From DASRDR01 sp963812945 [NCBI: uncultured Candidatus Rokubacteria bacterium] (lineage in GTDB: Bacteria > Methylomirabilota > Methylomirabilia > Rokubacteriales): 64,000 bases of DNA. Where the stretch lies: contig CAWEXD010000008.1 of the NCBI GenBank assembly GCA_963812945.1, positions 2,604,001-2,668,000 of the forward strand. Reading direction: 5' to 3'. The translations under genes were made by a program, and so were the position numbers. Positions 40,684 through 48,987 of this stretch are shown here, in pieces; positions within the stretch are counted from its first letter, which is position 1; each line of letters starts with the position of its first letter. The notes under the pieces were generated by a model. The model saw nothing but the letters and a program-made list of their open reading frames with translations, had not been told where the DNA came from and did no database searches.

Positions 40684-40712
40684 TTGACACCGCGGGGCCA
40701 CAGACGAATAAT
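40684..40712 (+). promoter_or_regulatory. Sigma70-type promoter for the sugar ABC operon
   Basis: TTGACA at 40684-40689 is a perfect -35 box and AATAAT at 40707-40712 a one-mismatch -10 box, separated by 17 bases. The transcript would begin near 40719, leaving a leader of about 135 bases before the first annotated ATG. The remainder of the 270-bp gap 40584-40853 holds no gene I can support. Confidence 0.6.
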
Positions 40713-40853
40713 CGCGCCAACTCGAACGTTTTCGCCGCTGCGCCACGTGCGAGCCGGCGACAATCGAGTGGCATCGGGCCCGGCGACATCTGGAGGGAGA
40801 CCCTGGCGACGCTTCAGGCAAACCGGAGCGAGACGTACCAGAACGGCCTGCTG

Positions 40854-41768
40854 ATGGGTCGCCCGGCCGCGGCGATGCGGCGCGGCCAGCCCTCGGCGCA
40901 TCGCCGCGAGGCGAGACTCGCCTACTGGATCCTGAGCCCGACCCTCCTGGTCATCCTGTTCTGCGTCGGGTACCCGTTCTTCGCCGCCATCGTCCTGTCC
41001 CTCCACAGCAAGATGGTCGGCTCGCCGGCCCGGTTCGTCGCCTTCGCGAACTACGTCGAGCTGTTCGGCGACGAGGTGTTCCTGCGCACCGCCTGGAACA
41101 GCGTCGTCTACACCGGGGTGGGCGTCGCCATCAAGTTCGTCATCGGGCTGACGATGGCCCTCATCCTCGACCAGGAGCGCCGCTTCAACAACTTCTTCCG
41201 CACGCTCCTGTTCGTGCCGTGGGCGGTCCCGGTGGTCATCGTCGCCCTGAACTGGCGCTGGATCTTCGACGACCTCTCCGGCTTTCTCAACAACTTCCTG
41301 ATCACGTTCCGCATCACGACGGACATCATCTCCTGGCTCTCGGACCCAGCCCTCGCGATGGGATGCGTCATCGCCGTCGTCGTGTGGGCGGGCACGCCCT
41401 TCTACGCCATGACCTTCCTCGCCGGCCTCCAGGCGATCCCGAAGGAGCTGTACGAGGCCGCCGAGATCGACGGGGCGTCGGTCGTCCAGCAGTTCTTCTA
41501 CGTGACCGTGCCGCGTCTCAAGACGATCTTCCTGACAACCGTGATGCTCTCGACGATCTGGACCGCCACCAACCTCCAGTTCGTCCTGGTCCTGACCCGC
41601 GGCGGACCGGCGAACCGGACGGAGATCTTCCCGCACCTCGCGTACCAGACCAGCCTGATGGCGCGCCGGCTGGGTATGGGCGCCGCCGTCACGCTGGTCT
41701 TCTTCCCGGTCCTGGTCGTCCTCATCATCCTGCTGACGCGGCGGATGCTCCGCCCGGCGGACGAGTAG
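40854..41768 (+). CDS. Sugar ABC transporter permease, MalF/UgpA type
   Basis: A 304-residue permease with six membrane segments. Start of the fold is EARLAYWILSPTLLVILFCVGYPFF; the cytoplasmic EAA loop reads LYEAAEIDGASVVQQFFYVTVP, the ATPase contact of the MalF-type family. ATG at 40854 has no good ribosome site. The same frame is open upstream to CTG 40803 just after GGAGGGAGACC, so translation might start there and add 17 residues. It is followed at five bases by the MalG-type partner. No ATPase gene is in the operon. Confidence 0.9.
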   Translation: MGRPAAAMRRGQPSAHRREARLAYWILSPTLLVILFCVGYPFFAAIVLSLHSKMVGSPARFVAFANYVELFGDEVFLRTAWNSVVYTGVGVAIKFVIGLTMALILDQERRFNNFFRTLLFVPWAVPVVIVALNWRWIFDDLSGFLNNFLITFRITTDIISWLSDPALAMGCVIAVVVWAGTPFYAMTFLAGLQAIPKELYEAAEIDGASVVQQFFYVTVPRLKTIFLTTVMLSTIWTATNLQFVLVLTRGGPANRTEIFPHLAYQTSLMARRLGMGAAVTLVFFPVLVVLIILLTRRMLRPADE

Positions 41769-41773
41769 CGGCG

Positions 41774-42616
41774 ATGCGGTCGATCTCGGGGACGCGACGG
41801 CTCCTCAAGTGGACGGGCAACCTCCTGCTGGTCGTGATGCTGATCTGGACGCTGGTGCCGTTCTACTGGATGGTGGCGACGTCCCTCAAGAAGGACAAGG
41901 AGATCTACGGCTTCGAGGCGACGCTGATCCCGCGCCAGCCCACGCTCGACGCCTACCACCGGGTCCTCACCAAGACGCCCTTCGTCAAGTACGTGCGGAA
42001 CTCCACGATCATCGCGGTCACCACGACGCTCGCGTCCCTGGTCTTCGGGTGTCTGGGCGCTTACGCCCTCGCCCGGCTTCGCTTCCCCGGCCGGGCGCTG
42101 ATCGCCCGCGGTCTCGTCTTCACGTACCTGGTGCCGCCCGCGCTCCTCTTCATCCCGCTCTTCGCCGTCATGTCGGTCCTCCGACTGACCGACACGCACG
42201 AGGGCCTCATCCTGGCCTACCTCGGGTTCACGGTGCCGTTCAGCACCTGGCTCCTCATGGGGTACTTCCGGTCGGTGCCGGTGGAGCTGGAAGAGGCGGC
42301 CCAGGTGGACGGCTGCTCGCGCATGGGAACCCTCATCCGGATCATCCTGCCGATGTCGCTCCCGGCGCTGGCGGTGGTCGCGTTCTTCTCGTTCACCCAG
42401 TCCTGGAACGAGTTCCTCTACGCGAACGTGTTCGTGAACAGCGTCGAGGTCCGGACGATCACCACCGGCCTCACCCTGTTCATCGTCGAGGACGTCTTCT
42501 TCTGGGGGCCGATGATGGCGGCGTCGTTCCTCTCCACGATTCCTCCGGTGGCGCTCTACCTCGTCTTCCAGCGCTGGGTGGTGAAGGGGCTCACGCTGGG
42601 CGGAGTGAAGGGCTAG
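41774..42616 (+). CDS. Sugar ABC transporter permease, MalG/UgpE type
   Basis: A 280-residue permease with six membrane segments. LLLVVMLIWTLVPFYWMVATSLKKDKEI is the standard first segment of MalG-type permeases, followed by a periplasmic loop and GCLGAYALARLRFPGR. The EAA loop is ELEEAAQVDGCSRMGTLIRIILP. It starts five bases after the preceding permease stop and 43 bp before the binding-protein gene. It forms the heterodimeric channel; the energising MsmK-like ATPase must be encoded elsewhere. Confidence 0.92.
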   Translation: MRSISGTRRLLKWTGNLLLVVMLIWTLVPFYWMVATSLKKDKEIYGFEATLIPRQPTLDAYHRVLTKTPFVKYVRNSTIIAVTTTLASLVFGCLGAYALARLRFPGRALIARGLVFTYLVPPALLFIPLFAVMSVLRLTDTHEGLILAYLGFTVPFSTWLLMGYFRSVPVELEEAAQVDGCSRMGTLIRIILPMSLPALAVVAFFSFTQSWNEFLYANVFVNSVEVRTITTGLTLFIVEDVFFWGPMMAASFLSTIPPVALYLVFQRWVVKGLTLGGVKG

Positions 42617-42659
42617 CGCCGGACCGTCCACACACAGCCGGGCAAAGGAGAACAGCACG

Positions 42660-43985
42660 ATGGCAGCACGGGTATCGCGACGACAGGTCCTGAAGGCGGC
42701 GGCCGCGACCGGCATCGCCACGACGAGCCCGTGGTGGCTGGTCAACAAGAGCCACGCCCAGCGGGCGAAGAAGATCGTATTCTGGCACATCCCGAACTTC
42801 ACGCCCAAGGCGGACGACCTCCAGAAGGAGCAGGTCTACGAGTTCGCCAAGCAGGCCGGGGTCAAGGAGAACGAGGTCGAGTACGCGGTCGTCGCCAACG
42901 AGCAGATGCAGGCCAAGCTGGCGGCCTCCATCGAGGCCGGCAACCCGCCGGACGTGACGCGCCTCTACGAGTCGAACGTCCAGTTCTACGCCGCCGGGGG
43001 CCATCTTCTGGACGTGACCGACGTCGTCGACAAGATGCGGAAGGAGCCCAAGGGCATCTTCGAATCGGCCCTGGTCTCGGTCATCTACAAGGGTCGCGCG
43101 ATGGGCGCGCCGCTCGCGGTCAACCCGTGGCCGATGCACGCGCGGATCGATCTCCTCGAGCAGGCCAAGGTGGACTACCCGAAGACGTGGGACGAGTTCA
43201 TCGAGACGTCGAAGAAGATCCAGTCGCCGCCCCGGCTGTTCGCGTTCGGCATGTGTCTCGGCCTCGTCGAGGACACCACCGACAACCTGATGAACATCCT
43301 CTGGTGCTACGGCGGCAAAACGGTCGAGGCCGACAACAAGACGGTTGTCTTCAACTCAGCCGAGAACGTGGCGGGCGTGAAGGTCGTCGAGGCGATGTTC
43401 AAGACGCACAAGATCATCCCGCCCGGCACGATCTCCTGGGACAACTCCGGGAACAACAAGGCGTACCAGTCCAAGCAGGCGGCCTTCGTCATGAACCCCA
43501 CGTCCGTGTACGCCTACCTCGACGGCAACGACAAGGACCTCCAGAAGGCCACCGGGCTCTTCCCGGTCCCGGCCGGGCCCAAGGGGACCGTGAACCAGAT
43601 CGACACCTGGGCGTTGGCCGCCTTCAAGAAGACCCCCTACCCCGACCTGGCCAAGGGGCTGATCGACTACCTCATGCAGCCCCAGAACTACGACAAGATC
43701 ATCCAGTCCACGGGCGGCCGCTGGGTGCCGGTCTACAAGCGCCTGTTCGACAGCCCGTTCTGGAGGGAGAAGCCCGCCTTCAAGCACTTCATCCAGATGG
43801 CGGAGACGGGGGTGCCCGTGAGCTACGCGGGGGCGCCGACGCCGGCGGCGGGCGAGGTGCTGAATACGCAGGTCATCCCGAAGATGATCCAGCGGGTCCT
43901 GGTCGAGAACTGGGCCGCCGAGAAGGCCGTCGAGGAGTGCCACAAGAAGATCGCGGAGATCTACGACCGGCACAACAAGGGCTAG
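42660..43985 (+). CDS. Sugar ABC transporter substrate-binding protein (SBP family 1)
   Basis: A 441-residue exported protein. The N-terminus VSRRQVLKAAAATGIATTSP is a twin-arginine signal (S-R-R-Q-V-L-K), so export is probably by Tat. The mature part has KIVFWHIPNF, ANEQMQAKLAASIEAGNPPDVTRLYESN, YKGRAMGAPLAVNPWPMHARIDLLEQA and TWDEFIETSKKIQ, typical of family-1 binding proteins. AAAGGAG lies nine bases before the ATG. It is last in the operon and is followed by a strong terminator. Confidence 0.92.
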   Translation: MAARVSRRQVLKAAAATGIATTSPWWLVNKSHAQRAKKIVFWHIPNFTPKADDLQKEQVYEFAKQAGVKENEVEYAVVANEQMQAKLAASIEAGNPPDVTRLYESNVQFYAAGGHLLDVTDVVDKMRKEPKGIFESALVSVIYKGRAMGAPLAVNPWPMHARIDLLEQAKVDYPKTWDEFIETSKKIQSPPRLFAFGMCLGLVEDTTDNLMNILWCYGGKTVEADNKTVVFNSAENVAGVKVVEAMFKTHKIIPPGTISWDNSGNNKAYQSKQAAFVMNPTSVYAYLDGNDKDLQKATGLFPVPAGPKGTVNQIDTWALAAFKKTPYPDLAKGLIDYLMQPQNYDKIIQSTGGRWVPVYKRLFDSPFWREKPAFKHFIQMAETGVPVSYAGAPTPAAGEVLNTQVIPKMIQRVLVENWAAEKAVEECHKKIAEIYDRHNKG

Positions 43986-44016
43986 GGCGCCCGCGACGGC
44001 GCGCGTTTCCTGCGAG

Positions 44017-44042
44017 AAGGGGGAGCCCCGCGGCTCCCCCTT
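44017..44042. terminator. Bidirectional hairpin terminator between convergent genes
   Basis: AAGGGGGAGCC (44017-44027) and GGCTCCCCCTT (44032-44042) form a perfect 11-bp stem with a CCGC loop. It lies 31 bp after the binding-protein stop and 30 bp from the stop of the convergent cyclase gene, so it can serve both. T-tracts are minimal in either direction. Confidence 0.7.
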
Positions 44043-44072
44043 CGAGCGTCTACCGCGCGCGGGGGCGATCGA

Positions 44073-45005
44073 TCAGAACACGGCGAGCGGATTGGCCGGC
44101 GAGCCCGTGCCGCCGACCACCGGGAGCGGCGCGATCACCAGCATGAACTCGTCGCGGCCTTCCTCCTGGCACGCGCGGGCGAGCGGCTCCAGGAGCGCGT
44201 TGTCGAGGAGCGGCATCCCGTAGGCGAAGAGCGCCGCGTGCACCGACCACGGGATGTCGTAGCCGATGGGCAGGTGGTCGAGCATGTCCCACACGAGGAG
44301 CGCCACGTCGTGGTCCCGGAGAAAGGGCAAGCACGACACGTGGAGCCCCGGGCGGGCGACGGGGCCGCCGCCGAACGGACGGCCGTAGGGCGTCTCCGGG
44401 TTCGCCGCCTGCCAGGCCTCGCGCCCGGAGTAGACGACGACCGCGTCGCCCGGCTCGAGGGTGAGGCCGCGGGCCGCCAGGATCTCCTCGAGCTCCCAGC
44501 CGTGGACCGGGCGGTCGTGCGTCACCGAGGGCAGGCCGCGGTGCCGCGGCACGTCCAGGAGCACGCCCCGCGTCAGGATGCCCTCGCTCCAGTGCTCCAC
44601 CGATCCGAACGTCGCCCCGTCGAAGGTGATCTCCCGCTTCGGGTCCCGGCCGTTCCACATCGCGCGGTCGTCCCACGTGTGGCAGAGCGCGTCGAGATGG
44701 GTCGAGGCGACGCCGTGGTAGAAAATGCCGTAGAAGTCGGCGGCGAATCCGCCCGTCCCCCGCGGCACCGTCCTCATGAAGTGCTGGGCCGGGAAGGCGT
44801 TGTTGATCCCGGGCTCCTTGGGGAACGGGCGCGACAGCGACACGCTGCGGCCCGTCCTGACCAGCCGCGCCGCGGCCGCGCGCTTGGCGGGCGTGATCAG
44901 GTTGATCGTGCCCCGCTGGTCGTCCTGGCCCCATCGGCCCCAGTTGCTCCGCTCCCGGATCCAGCCGCGCACCTCGGTCTCGCTCGGCAGCCGTCGTTCG
45001 GTCAT
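44073..45005 (-). CDS. Cyclase-family protein (kynurenine-formamidase-like hydrolase)
   Basis: About 310 residues. The family metal motif is recognisable as YHGVASTHLDALCHTW (H-x-x-x-S-T-H-x-D-x-x-x-H), equivalent to the HGTHxDxPxHF of formamidase-type cyclases. Other family blocks are WGQDDQRGTINLITPAKR near the N-terminus, LEPGDAVVVYSG and LLVWDMLDHLP. ATG at 45005 has GAGG five bases upstream. The gene overlaps or abuts the GntR regulator stop at 45008, indicating translational coupling. It probably opens an amide or lactone of an imported compound. Confidence 0.88.
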   Translation of the reverse strand: MTERRLPSETEVRGWIRERSNWGRWGQDDQRGTINLITPAKRAAAARLVRTGRSVSLSRPFPKEPGINNAFPAQHFMRTVPRGTGGFAADFYGIFYHGVASTHLDALCHTWDDRAMWNGRDPKREITFDGATFGSVEHWSEGILTRGVLLDVPRHRGLPSVTHDRPVHGWELEEILAARGLTLEPGDAVVVYSGREAWQAANPETPYGRPFGGGPVARPGLHVSCLPFLRDHDVALLVWDMLDHLPIGYDIPWSVHAALFAYGMPLLDNALLEPLARACQEEGRDEFMLVIAPLPVVGGTGSPANPLAVF

Positions 45006-45007
45006 CG

Positions 45008-45811
45008 TCACCTCATCGCGTTGGCGTTCAGTGGCTCGCGCCCCCTGCCCGGTCGCCTCGCCCTGCCGGCCGCCGCCGGGGGCTCCTGGGCGGCGACGTG
45101 GAACTTCACCCGGTCGATACGATAGCAGCGCTCGCTTCGCGAGACCGGCACACCGTCCTTCGAGTACGCCGTCGCCCGGCTGGCGACGACCAGGACCCCC
45201 GAGGTGATCCCGAGCGCCCGGGCGACCTCCGGCGCGCTGGGCAGGATCTCGATCTCCCAGTCCAGCCGGCCGAGGCGGACCCTGGCCCGATCGCGCAGCA
45301 CCTCCAGCAAGGGATCCCCGACCTCCTCCGGCTTGAAGCGAGCGGCGAGCGGCGTCGGCACCCAGGCGCGGTCGTGCGCGATGACCTGGCCGTCGACCAG
45401 CCGCAGGAGCTCCACCACCGCCACGCGGCTCCGCCGGCGCAGCCGGAGCCGCTCGCGGACGGGGTCGGGCGCCTCGGTGGCGGGCTCGTAGCGCAGCACG
45501 CGGGTCTCGAGCTCGAGCCCCTGCCGGCGGAGATCCTCCTCCAGCGTGTAGAGCGGCGCGAGGAGCCGGCTGATCTTGGGGGGGCTGACGCTCGTCCCTC
45601 GCCCCCGCTGCCGCGACACGAGCCCGCTCCGCTCGAGGACCCCGAGGGCGCGCCGGAGGGTCAGCCGGCTCACGCCGAATCGCCGCGCGAGCTGCTGCTC
45701 GGTTGCCAGGATGGTGTTCGGCGCCGCCGCCGCGATCTCCGCCCGCAGCGCCTCCATGACCGCGAGGTACCGCGGGGCTCGCCCGGATCGCGAGCCGGCG
45801 TCCGCCGTCAC
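45008..45811 (-). CDS. GntR-family regulator of the HutC (UTRA) subgroup
   Basis: A 267-residue regulator. Residues about 10-75 form the winged helix (APNTILATEQQLARRFGVSR then LTLRRALGVLERSGLVSRQRGRGT). The rest is a UTRA effector domain, with LETRVLRYEPATEAP, VVELLRLVDGQVIAHDRAWVP and the closing SRATAYSKDGVPVSRSERCYR. It starts at GTG 45811; a normal-length N-terminus supports that choice. It sits within the second peptide-transporter operon, before the cyclase gene, and likely controls the operon in response to its substrate. Confidence 0.88.
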   Translation of the reverse strand: MTADAGSRSGRAPRYLAVMEALRAEIAAAAPNTILATEQQLARRFGVSRLTLRRALGVLERSGLVSRQRGRGTSVSPPKISRLLAPLYTLEEDLRRQGLELETRVLRYEPATEAPDPVRERLRLRRRSRVAVVELLRLVDGQVIAHDRAWVPTPLAARFKPEEVGDPLLEVLRDRARVRLGRLDWEIEILPSAPEVARALGITSGVLVVASRATAYSKDGVPVSRSERCYRIDRVKFHVAAQEPPAAAGRARRPGRGREPLNANAMR

Positions 45812-45845
45812 GGCCCCGTCTCCGCCGCCCGCCCGCCGCCTCGCG

Positions 45846-47000
45846 TCACGCCGGGCGCCGCCAGAGCGCGTCGCTGGCCCGCTGCGCCCCCTCGCCGAGC
45901 GCCGAGAGCTTCGCCCAGGCGATCCGGGGATCGACCCAGTCGTTGTCGGCGAACGTGCCGAACCCGCAATCGGTCCCGGCGATGACGTTCTCGCGCCCCA
46001 CGACCTCCGCGTAGCGCACGATCCGGTCGGCCACGAGCTCCGGGTGCTCGATGAAGTTGGTCGTGGAGTCGATGACACCCGGGACGAGCACCTTCCCGGC
46101 CGGCAGCCCGATCTCCTTCCAGATCTTCCACTCGTGCTCGTGACGCGGGTTGGCGCCCTCGAACGAGATCCCGGCCGGCCGGGCCCGCAGGACGAGGTCG
46201 ACGATGTCCCGGAAAGGGACGTCCAGGTGGTGCGGGCCCTCGTAGTTCCCCCAGCAGAGGTGGAGCCGCATCCGCTCGGGCGGGATCGCCCGGGTGGCCT
46301 CGTTGAGGACCTCGACGTGCAGCGCGACGATCTTCCGGAAGTCCTCGAGGCTCATGTCGTTGAACCGGTTGTGGCGGCTCATCGCCAGGTCCGGACAGTC
46401 CAGCTGGAGCACGAACCCGGCCGCGTGGATCGCCTCGTACTCGTCCCGCATGACGCGCGCGATCGCCTCCAGGTACGTCTCGCGGCTCGGGTAGTACTCG
46501 TTGGCCATGAAGATCGAGACCACCCCGGGCGACGCGGCGGTCATGAACACCTCCTCCGCTCCGGCCCCGCTCGCGGCCGCCTTCAGCGTGTCGATGTCCC
46601 GCTTCACGGCCGCGAAGTCCCGCCAGGCGATGGGCCCGTCACAGACCGGGCGCTGGAAGCTCGACCGGGTGTTCCCGGTTCGGCGCGCCACGTACTCCGG
46701 GAAGTCCTGCGCCTCGGCCCAGGTGGTCGTGACGCGGCTCTGGCCCCCGAACCCCGTCACGCGGGACTTGATGTACGTGGCGTATCCGGGCTTGCCCTGC
46801 TCCCCGTCGTTGACGACGGCGATCCCCGCGTCCACCTGACGCCGCACGGCGTCCGCCACGGCCGCTCGCACCGCGTCGTCGAGCGCCCCGCCGTCCACGG
46901 GCTCGCCGGCGTCGTCGCGCCGGAGCAGCTCGACCAGCTCGGCCGGCCGGGGCAGGCTTCCGGTGTGGGTCGTGAGGATCCGGTCCGTGCTCCGCCTCAT
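45846..47000 (-). CDS. MetE-C-terminal-like (cobalamin-independent methionine synthase family) enzyme
   Basis: A 384-residue one-domain relative of the catalytic half of MetE. It starts THTGSLPRP, the family entry motif, and keeps the zinc ligands: His-x-Cys in RLHLCWGNYEGPHH, a Glu in GISFEGANPRHEHE, and Cys in IAGTDCGFGTF. Full MetE is about twice as long, so this is a stand-alone methyl- or coenzyme-M-type transferase or lyase homologue. The ATG at 47000 has GGGAGG four bases upstream. It lies in the second peptide-type transporter operon; a demethylation or thiol-transfer reaction on an imported compound is possible. Confidence 0.88.
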   Translation of the reverse strand: MRRSTDRILTTHTGSLPRPAELVELLRRDDAGEPVDGGALDDAVRAAVADAVRRQVDAGIAVVNDGEQGKPGYATYIKSRVTGFGGQSRVTTTWAEAQDFPEYVARRTGNTRSSFQRPVCDGPIAWRDFAAVKRDIDTLKAAASGAGAEEVFMTAASPGVVSIFMANEYYPSRETYLEAIARVMRDEYEAIHAAGFVLQLDCPDLAMSRHNRFNDMSLEDFRKIVALHVEVLNEATRAIPPERMRLHLCWGNYEGPHHLDVPFRDIVDLVLRARPAGISFEGANPRHEHEWKIWKEIGLPAGKVLVPGVIDSTTNFIEHPELVADRIVRYAEVVGRENVIAGTDCGFGTFADNDWVDPRIAWAKLSALGEGAQRASDALWRRPA

Positions 47001-47057
47001 TCGTCGTCCTCCCAGGAGGTTCGGTCGTCGTGCCCGTTCATTCTTCGATCGCACCGA

Positions 47058-47900
47058 TCACCGCAGGCGGGGGTCCATCGCGTCGCGCACCGCGTCTCCC
47101 AGGAGGTTGAACGCGAACACCCCCAGGCTGATCGCGATGCCGGGCGCCAGCGGAAGCCACGGCGCCGCCTCGGCATACTGGCCCGCGAAGTCCCGCAGCA
47201 TGACCCCCCAGGCCGGGGTCGGCTCGACCACGCCCAGCCCAAGGAAGCTCAGGCTCGCCTCCAGCACGATCACCTCGGCGAGGAATGCCGTGAGCATCAC
47301 CACGTACGGCGCGGCCACGTTCGGCGCCACGTGGCGGCCGATGACCCGCAGGGCGCCGACCCCCGTGCTGTGCGCGGCCTCGATGTACGGCATCTGCCGG
47401 ATCGCCAGCGCGCTCGCCCGCACCACGCGTGTCGCCCGCGGCAGCATGGGCACGATGATGGCCAGAATGACCTGGAGCGTCCCGGCGCCGAGCACGGCCA
47501 CCACGGCGATGGCCAGGATGATCAGCGGGAAGGACAAGAGGATGTCGATCACGCGCTGCACGATCAGGTCGACCCGCCCGCCGACGTAGGCGGTCGTCAC
47601 CCCGACCAGGGACCCGAGCGTCGCGCTGACGATCGACGACACCAGGCCGACGAAGAGCGCCGTGCGAGCGCCGAAGATGAGACGGCTCAGCACGTCGCGA
47701 CCGAACTGGTCGGTCCCCAGGAGGTGCGCGCCACTCGGCGGGCGCACCACCATGCTGTAGTTGGTCTCCAGCGGGTCGTAGGGCGCGAGCCACGGGGCGA
47801 ACGCGGCGGCGGCCAGCATGGCGCCGAGGACGACGGCGCCGAACGCGCCGAGCGGATACGCGCGGACGAGTCGCCACGCGCGCGCGCCTCGCGCCGGCAC
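47058..47900 (-). CDS. Peptide-type ABC transporter permease, DppC-like (second system)
   Basis: About 280 residues. AYPLGAFGAVVLGAMLAAAAFAP is the first membrane segment, followed by LLGTDQFGRDVLSRLIFGAR, the standard DppC loop, then five further segments and the ATPase-contact loop PYIEAAHSTGVGALRVIGRHV. It ends in FNLLGDAVRDAMDPRLR. No ATG fits; GTG at 47900 gives the expected N-terminus, 17 bp after the partner permease stop. No ATPase genes accompany this system in the window. Confidence 0.88.
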   Translation of the reverse strand: MPARGARAWRLVRAYPLGAFGAVVLGAMLAAAAFAPWLAPYDPLETNYSMVVRPPSGAHLLGTDQFGRDVLSRLIFGARTALFVGLVSSIVSATLGSLVGVTTAYVGGRVDLIVQRVIDILLSFPLIILAIAVVAVLGAGTLQVILAIIVPMLPRATRVVRASALAIRQMPYIEAAHSTGVGALRVIGRHVAPNVAAPYVVMLTAFLAEVIVLEASLSFLGLGVVEPTPAWGVMLRDFAGQYAEAAPWLPLAPGIAISLGVFAFNLLGDAVRDAMDPRLR

Positions 47901-47917
47901 GGGGCCGGCGGCGCCTG

Positions 47918-48871
47918 CTAGCGATACCGGATGCGGGGATCGAGCCACGCGTAGCACAGGTCGACCACGAGGTTCATCACCACGAAGGCCGACGCCGAGA
48001 GCATGACGAGCGCCTGGGTCAGCGTGTAGTCGCGCCGGGTCACCGCCTCCAGGAGCAGCTTGCCGAGGCCGTTCAGGTTGAACACCTGCTCCGTGACGAC
48101 CAGGCCGCCGAGGATCACGGCCGACTCCAGTCCGACGACGGTGATCACCGGCAAGAGCGCGTTCCGCACCGCGTGGCGCCGCACCACTGCCTGCTCGGCG
48201 AGGCCCTTCGCCCGCGCGGTTCGGATGTAGTCGTCGCCCAGGACGTCGAGGAGCGCGGACCGCATCATGCGCGCGGCCAGGGCCGCGCTGCGAAACCCGA
48301 CCACGAGCGCCGGCCAGATGAGCTGGCTCAGGTTCGCGACCGGGTCCTCCCAGATCGAGGTGAAGGTCAGCGGCGGGCTCCAGCGGAACACGCGCAGGAG
48401 CAGGAGCACGAGCATGACCCCGACCCAGAAGGACGGCATGGAGAGCCCCGAGAGCGTGAACACGCGCAGGAGATAGTCGAGCCACGTCGCGCGACGCACC
48501 GCCGCCAGGATGCCGAGCGGGATCGCGACGGCCGCGGCCAGGAGCGTCGCCAGGATCGTCAGCTCGAGGCTCAGGCTGAGCCGGATCCGGATCTCCTGCG
48601 CCACCGGGCGCCCCGTCCACATGGAGAGGCCGAAATCGCCGCGGCCAAGGCCCCACATCCAGTCCAGGTACTGCCGCCAGAGGGCCTGGTCCAGCCCGAG
48701 CCGAATCCGCTCCGCCCGGAGCACGTCGTCGGCCACCCGGCCCCCCTCCCCGGCCAGGCGAAGGAGCACGACGTCGCCGGGAAGGACCCGGAGCAGCAGG
48801 AAGACGATGGTCGCGACGCCGAGCAACGTGGGGACCATCAGGAGGAGCCGCTTCAGCACGTAGGTCCGCAT
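47918..48871 (-). CDS. Peptide-type ABC transporter permease, DppB-like (second system)
   Basis: A 317-residue permease beginning MRTYVLKRLLLMVPTLLGVATIVFLLLR, the diagnostic DppB first helix, then LPGDVV. WRQYLDWMWGLGRGDFGLSM and the coupling loop GDDYIRTARAKGLAEQAVV are standard. I use the Met at 48871; the frame extends upstream with an Arg/Pro-rich stretch unlike the family. It follows the binding-protein gene by 116 bp. Confidence 0.9.
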   Translation of the reverse strand: MRTYVLKRLLLMVPTLLGVATIVFLLLRVLPGDVVLLRLAGEGGRVADDVLRAERIRLGLDQALWRQYLDWMWGLGRGDFGLSMWTGRPVAQEIRIRLSLSLELTILATLLAAAVAIPLGILAAVRRATWLDYLLRVFTLSGLSMPSFWVGVMLVLLLLRVFRWSPPLTFTSIWEDPVANLSQLIWPALVVGFRSAALAARMMRSALLDVLGDDYIRTARAKGLAEQAVVRRHAVRNALLPVITVVGLESAVILGGLVVTEQVFNLNGLGKLLLEAVTRRDYTLTQALVMLSASAFVVMNLVVDLCYAWLDPRIRYR

Positions 48872-48987
48872 CTCAGACGGCCGCCGCTCAGGTGACGGGG
48901 AAGAGCGCGCACTCCCCGGGCGCGGCCGCGTCACGGTGAGCGCGGCCGTCCCGGAGAGTCACGCGCCGGCCACCACCCGGCTGCGCG

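Noticed and set aside
45846-47000. Complete methionine synthase MetE
   Set aside because: Only the C-terminal catalytic domain is present; length is about half that of MetE, so the gene name is not warranted.
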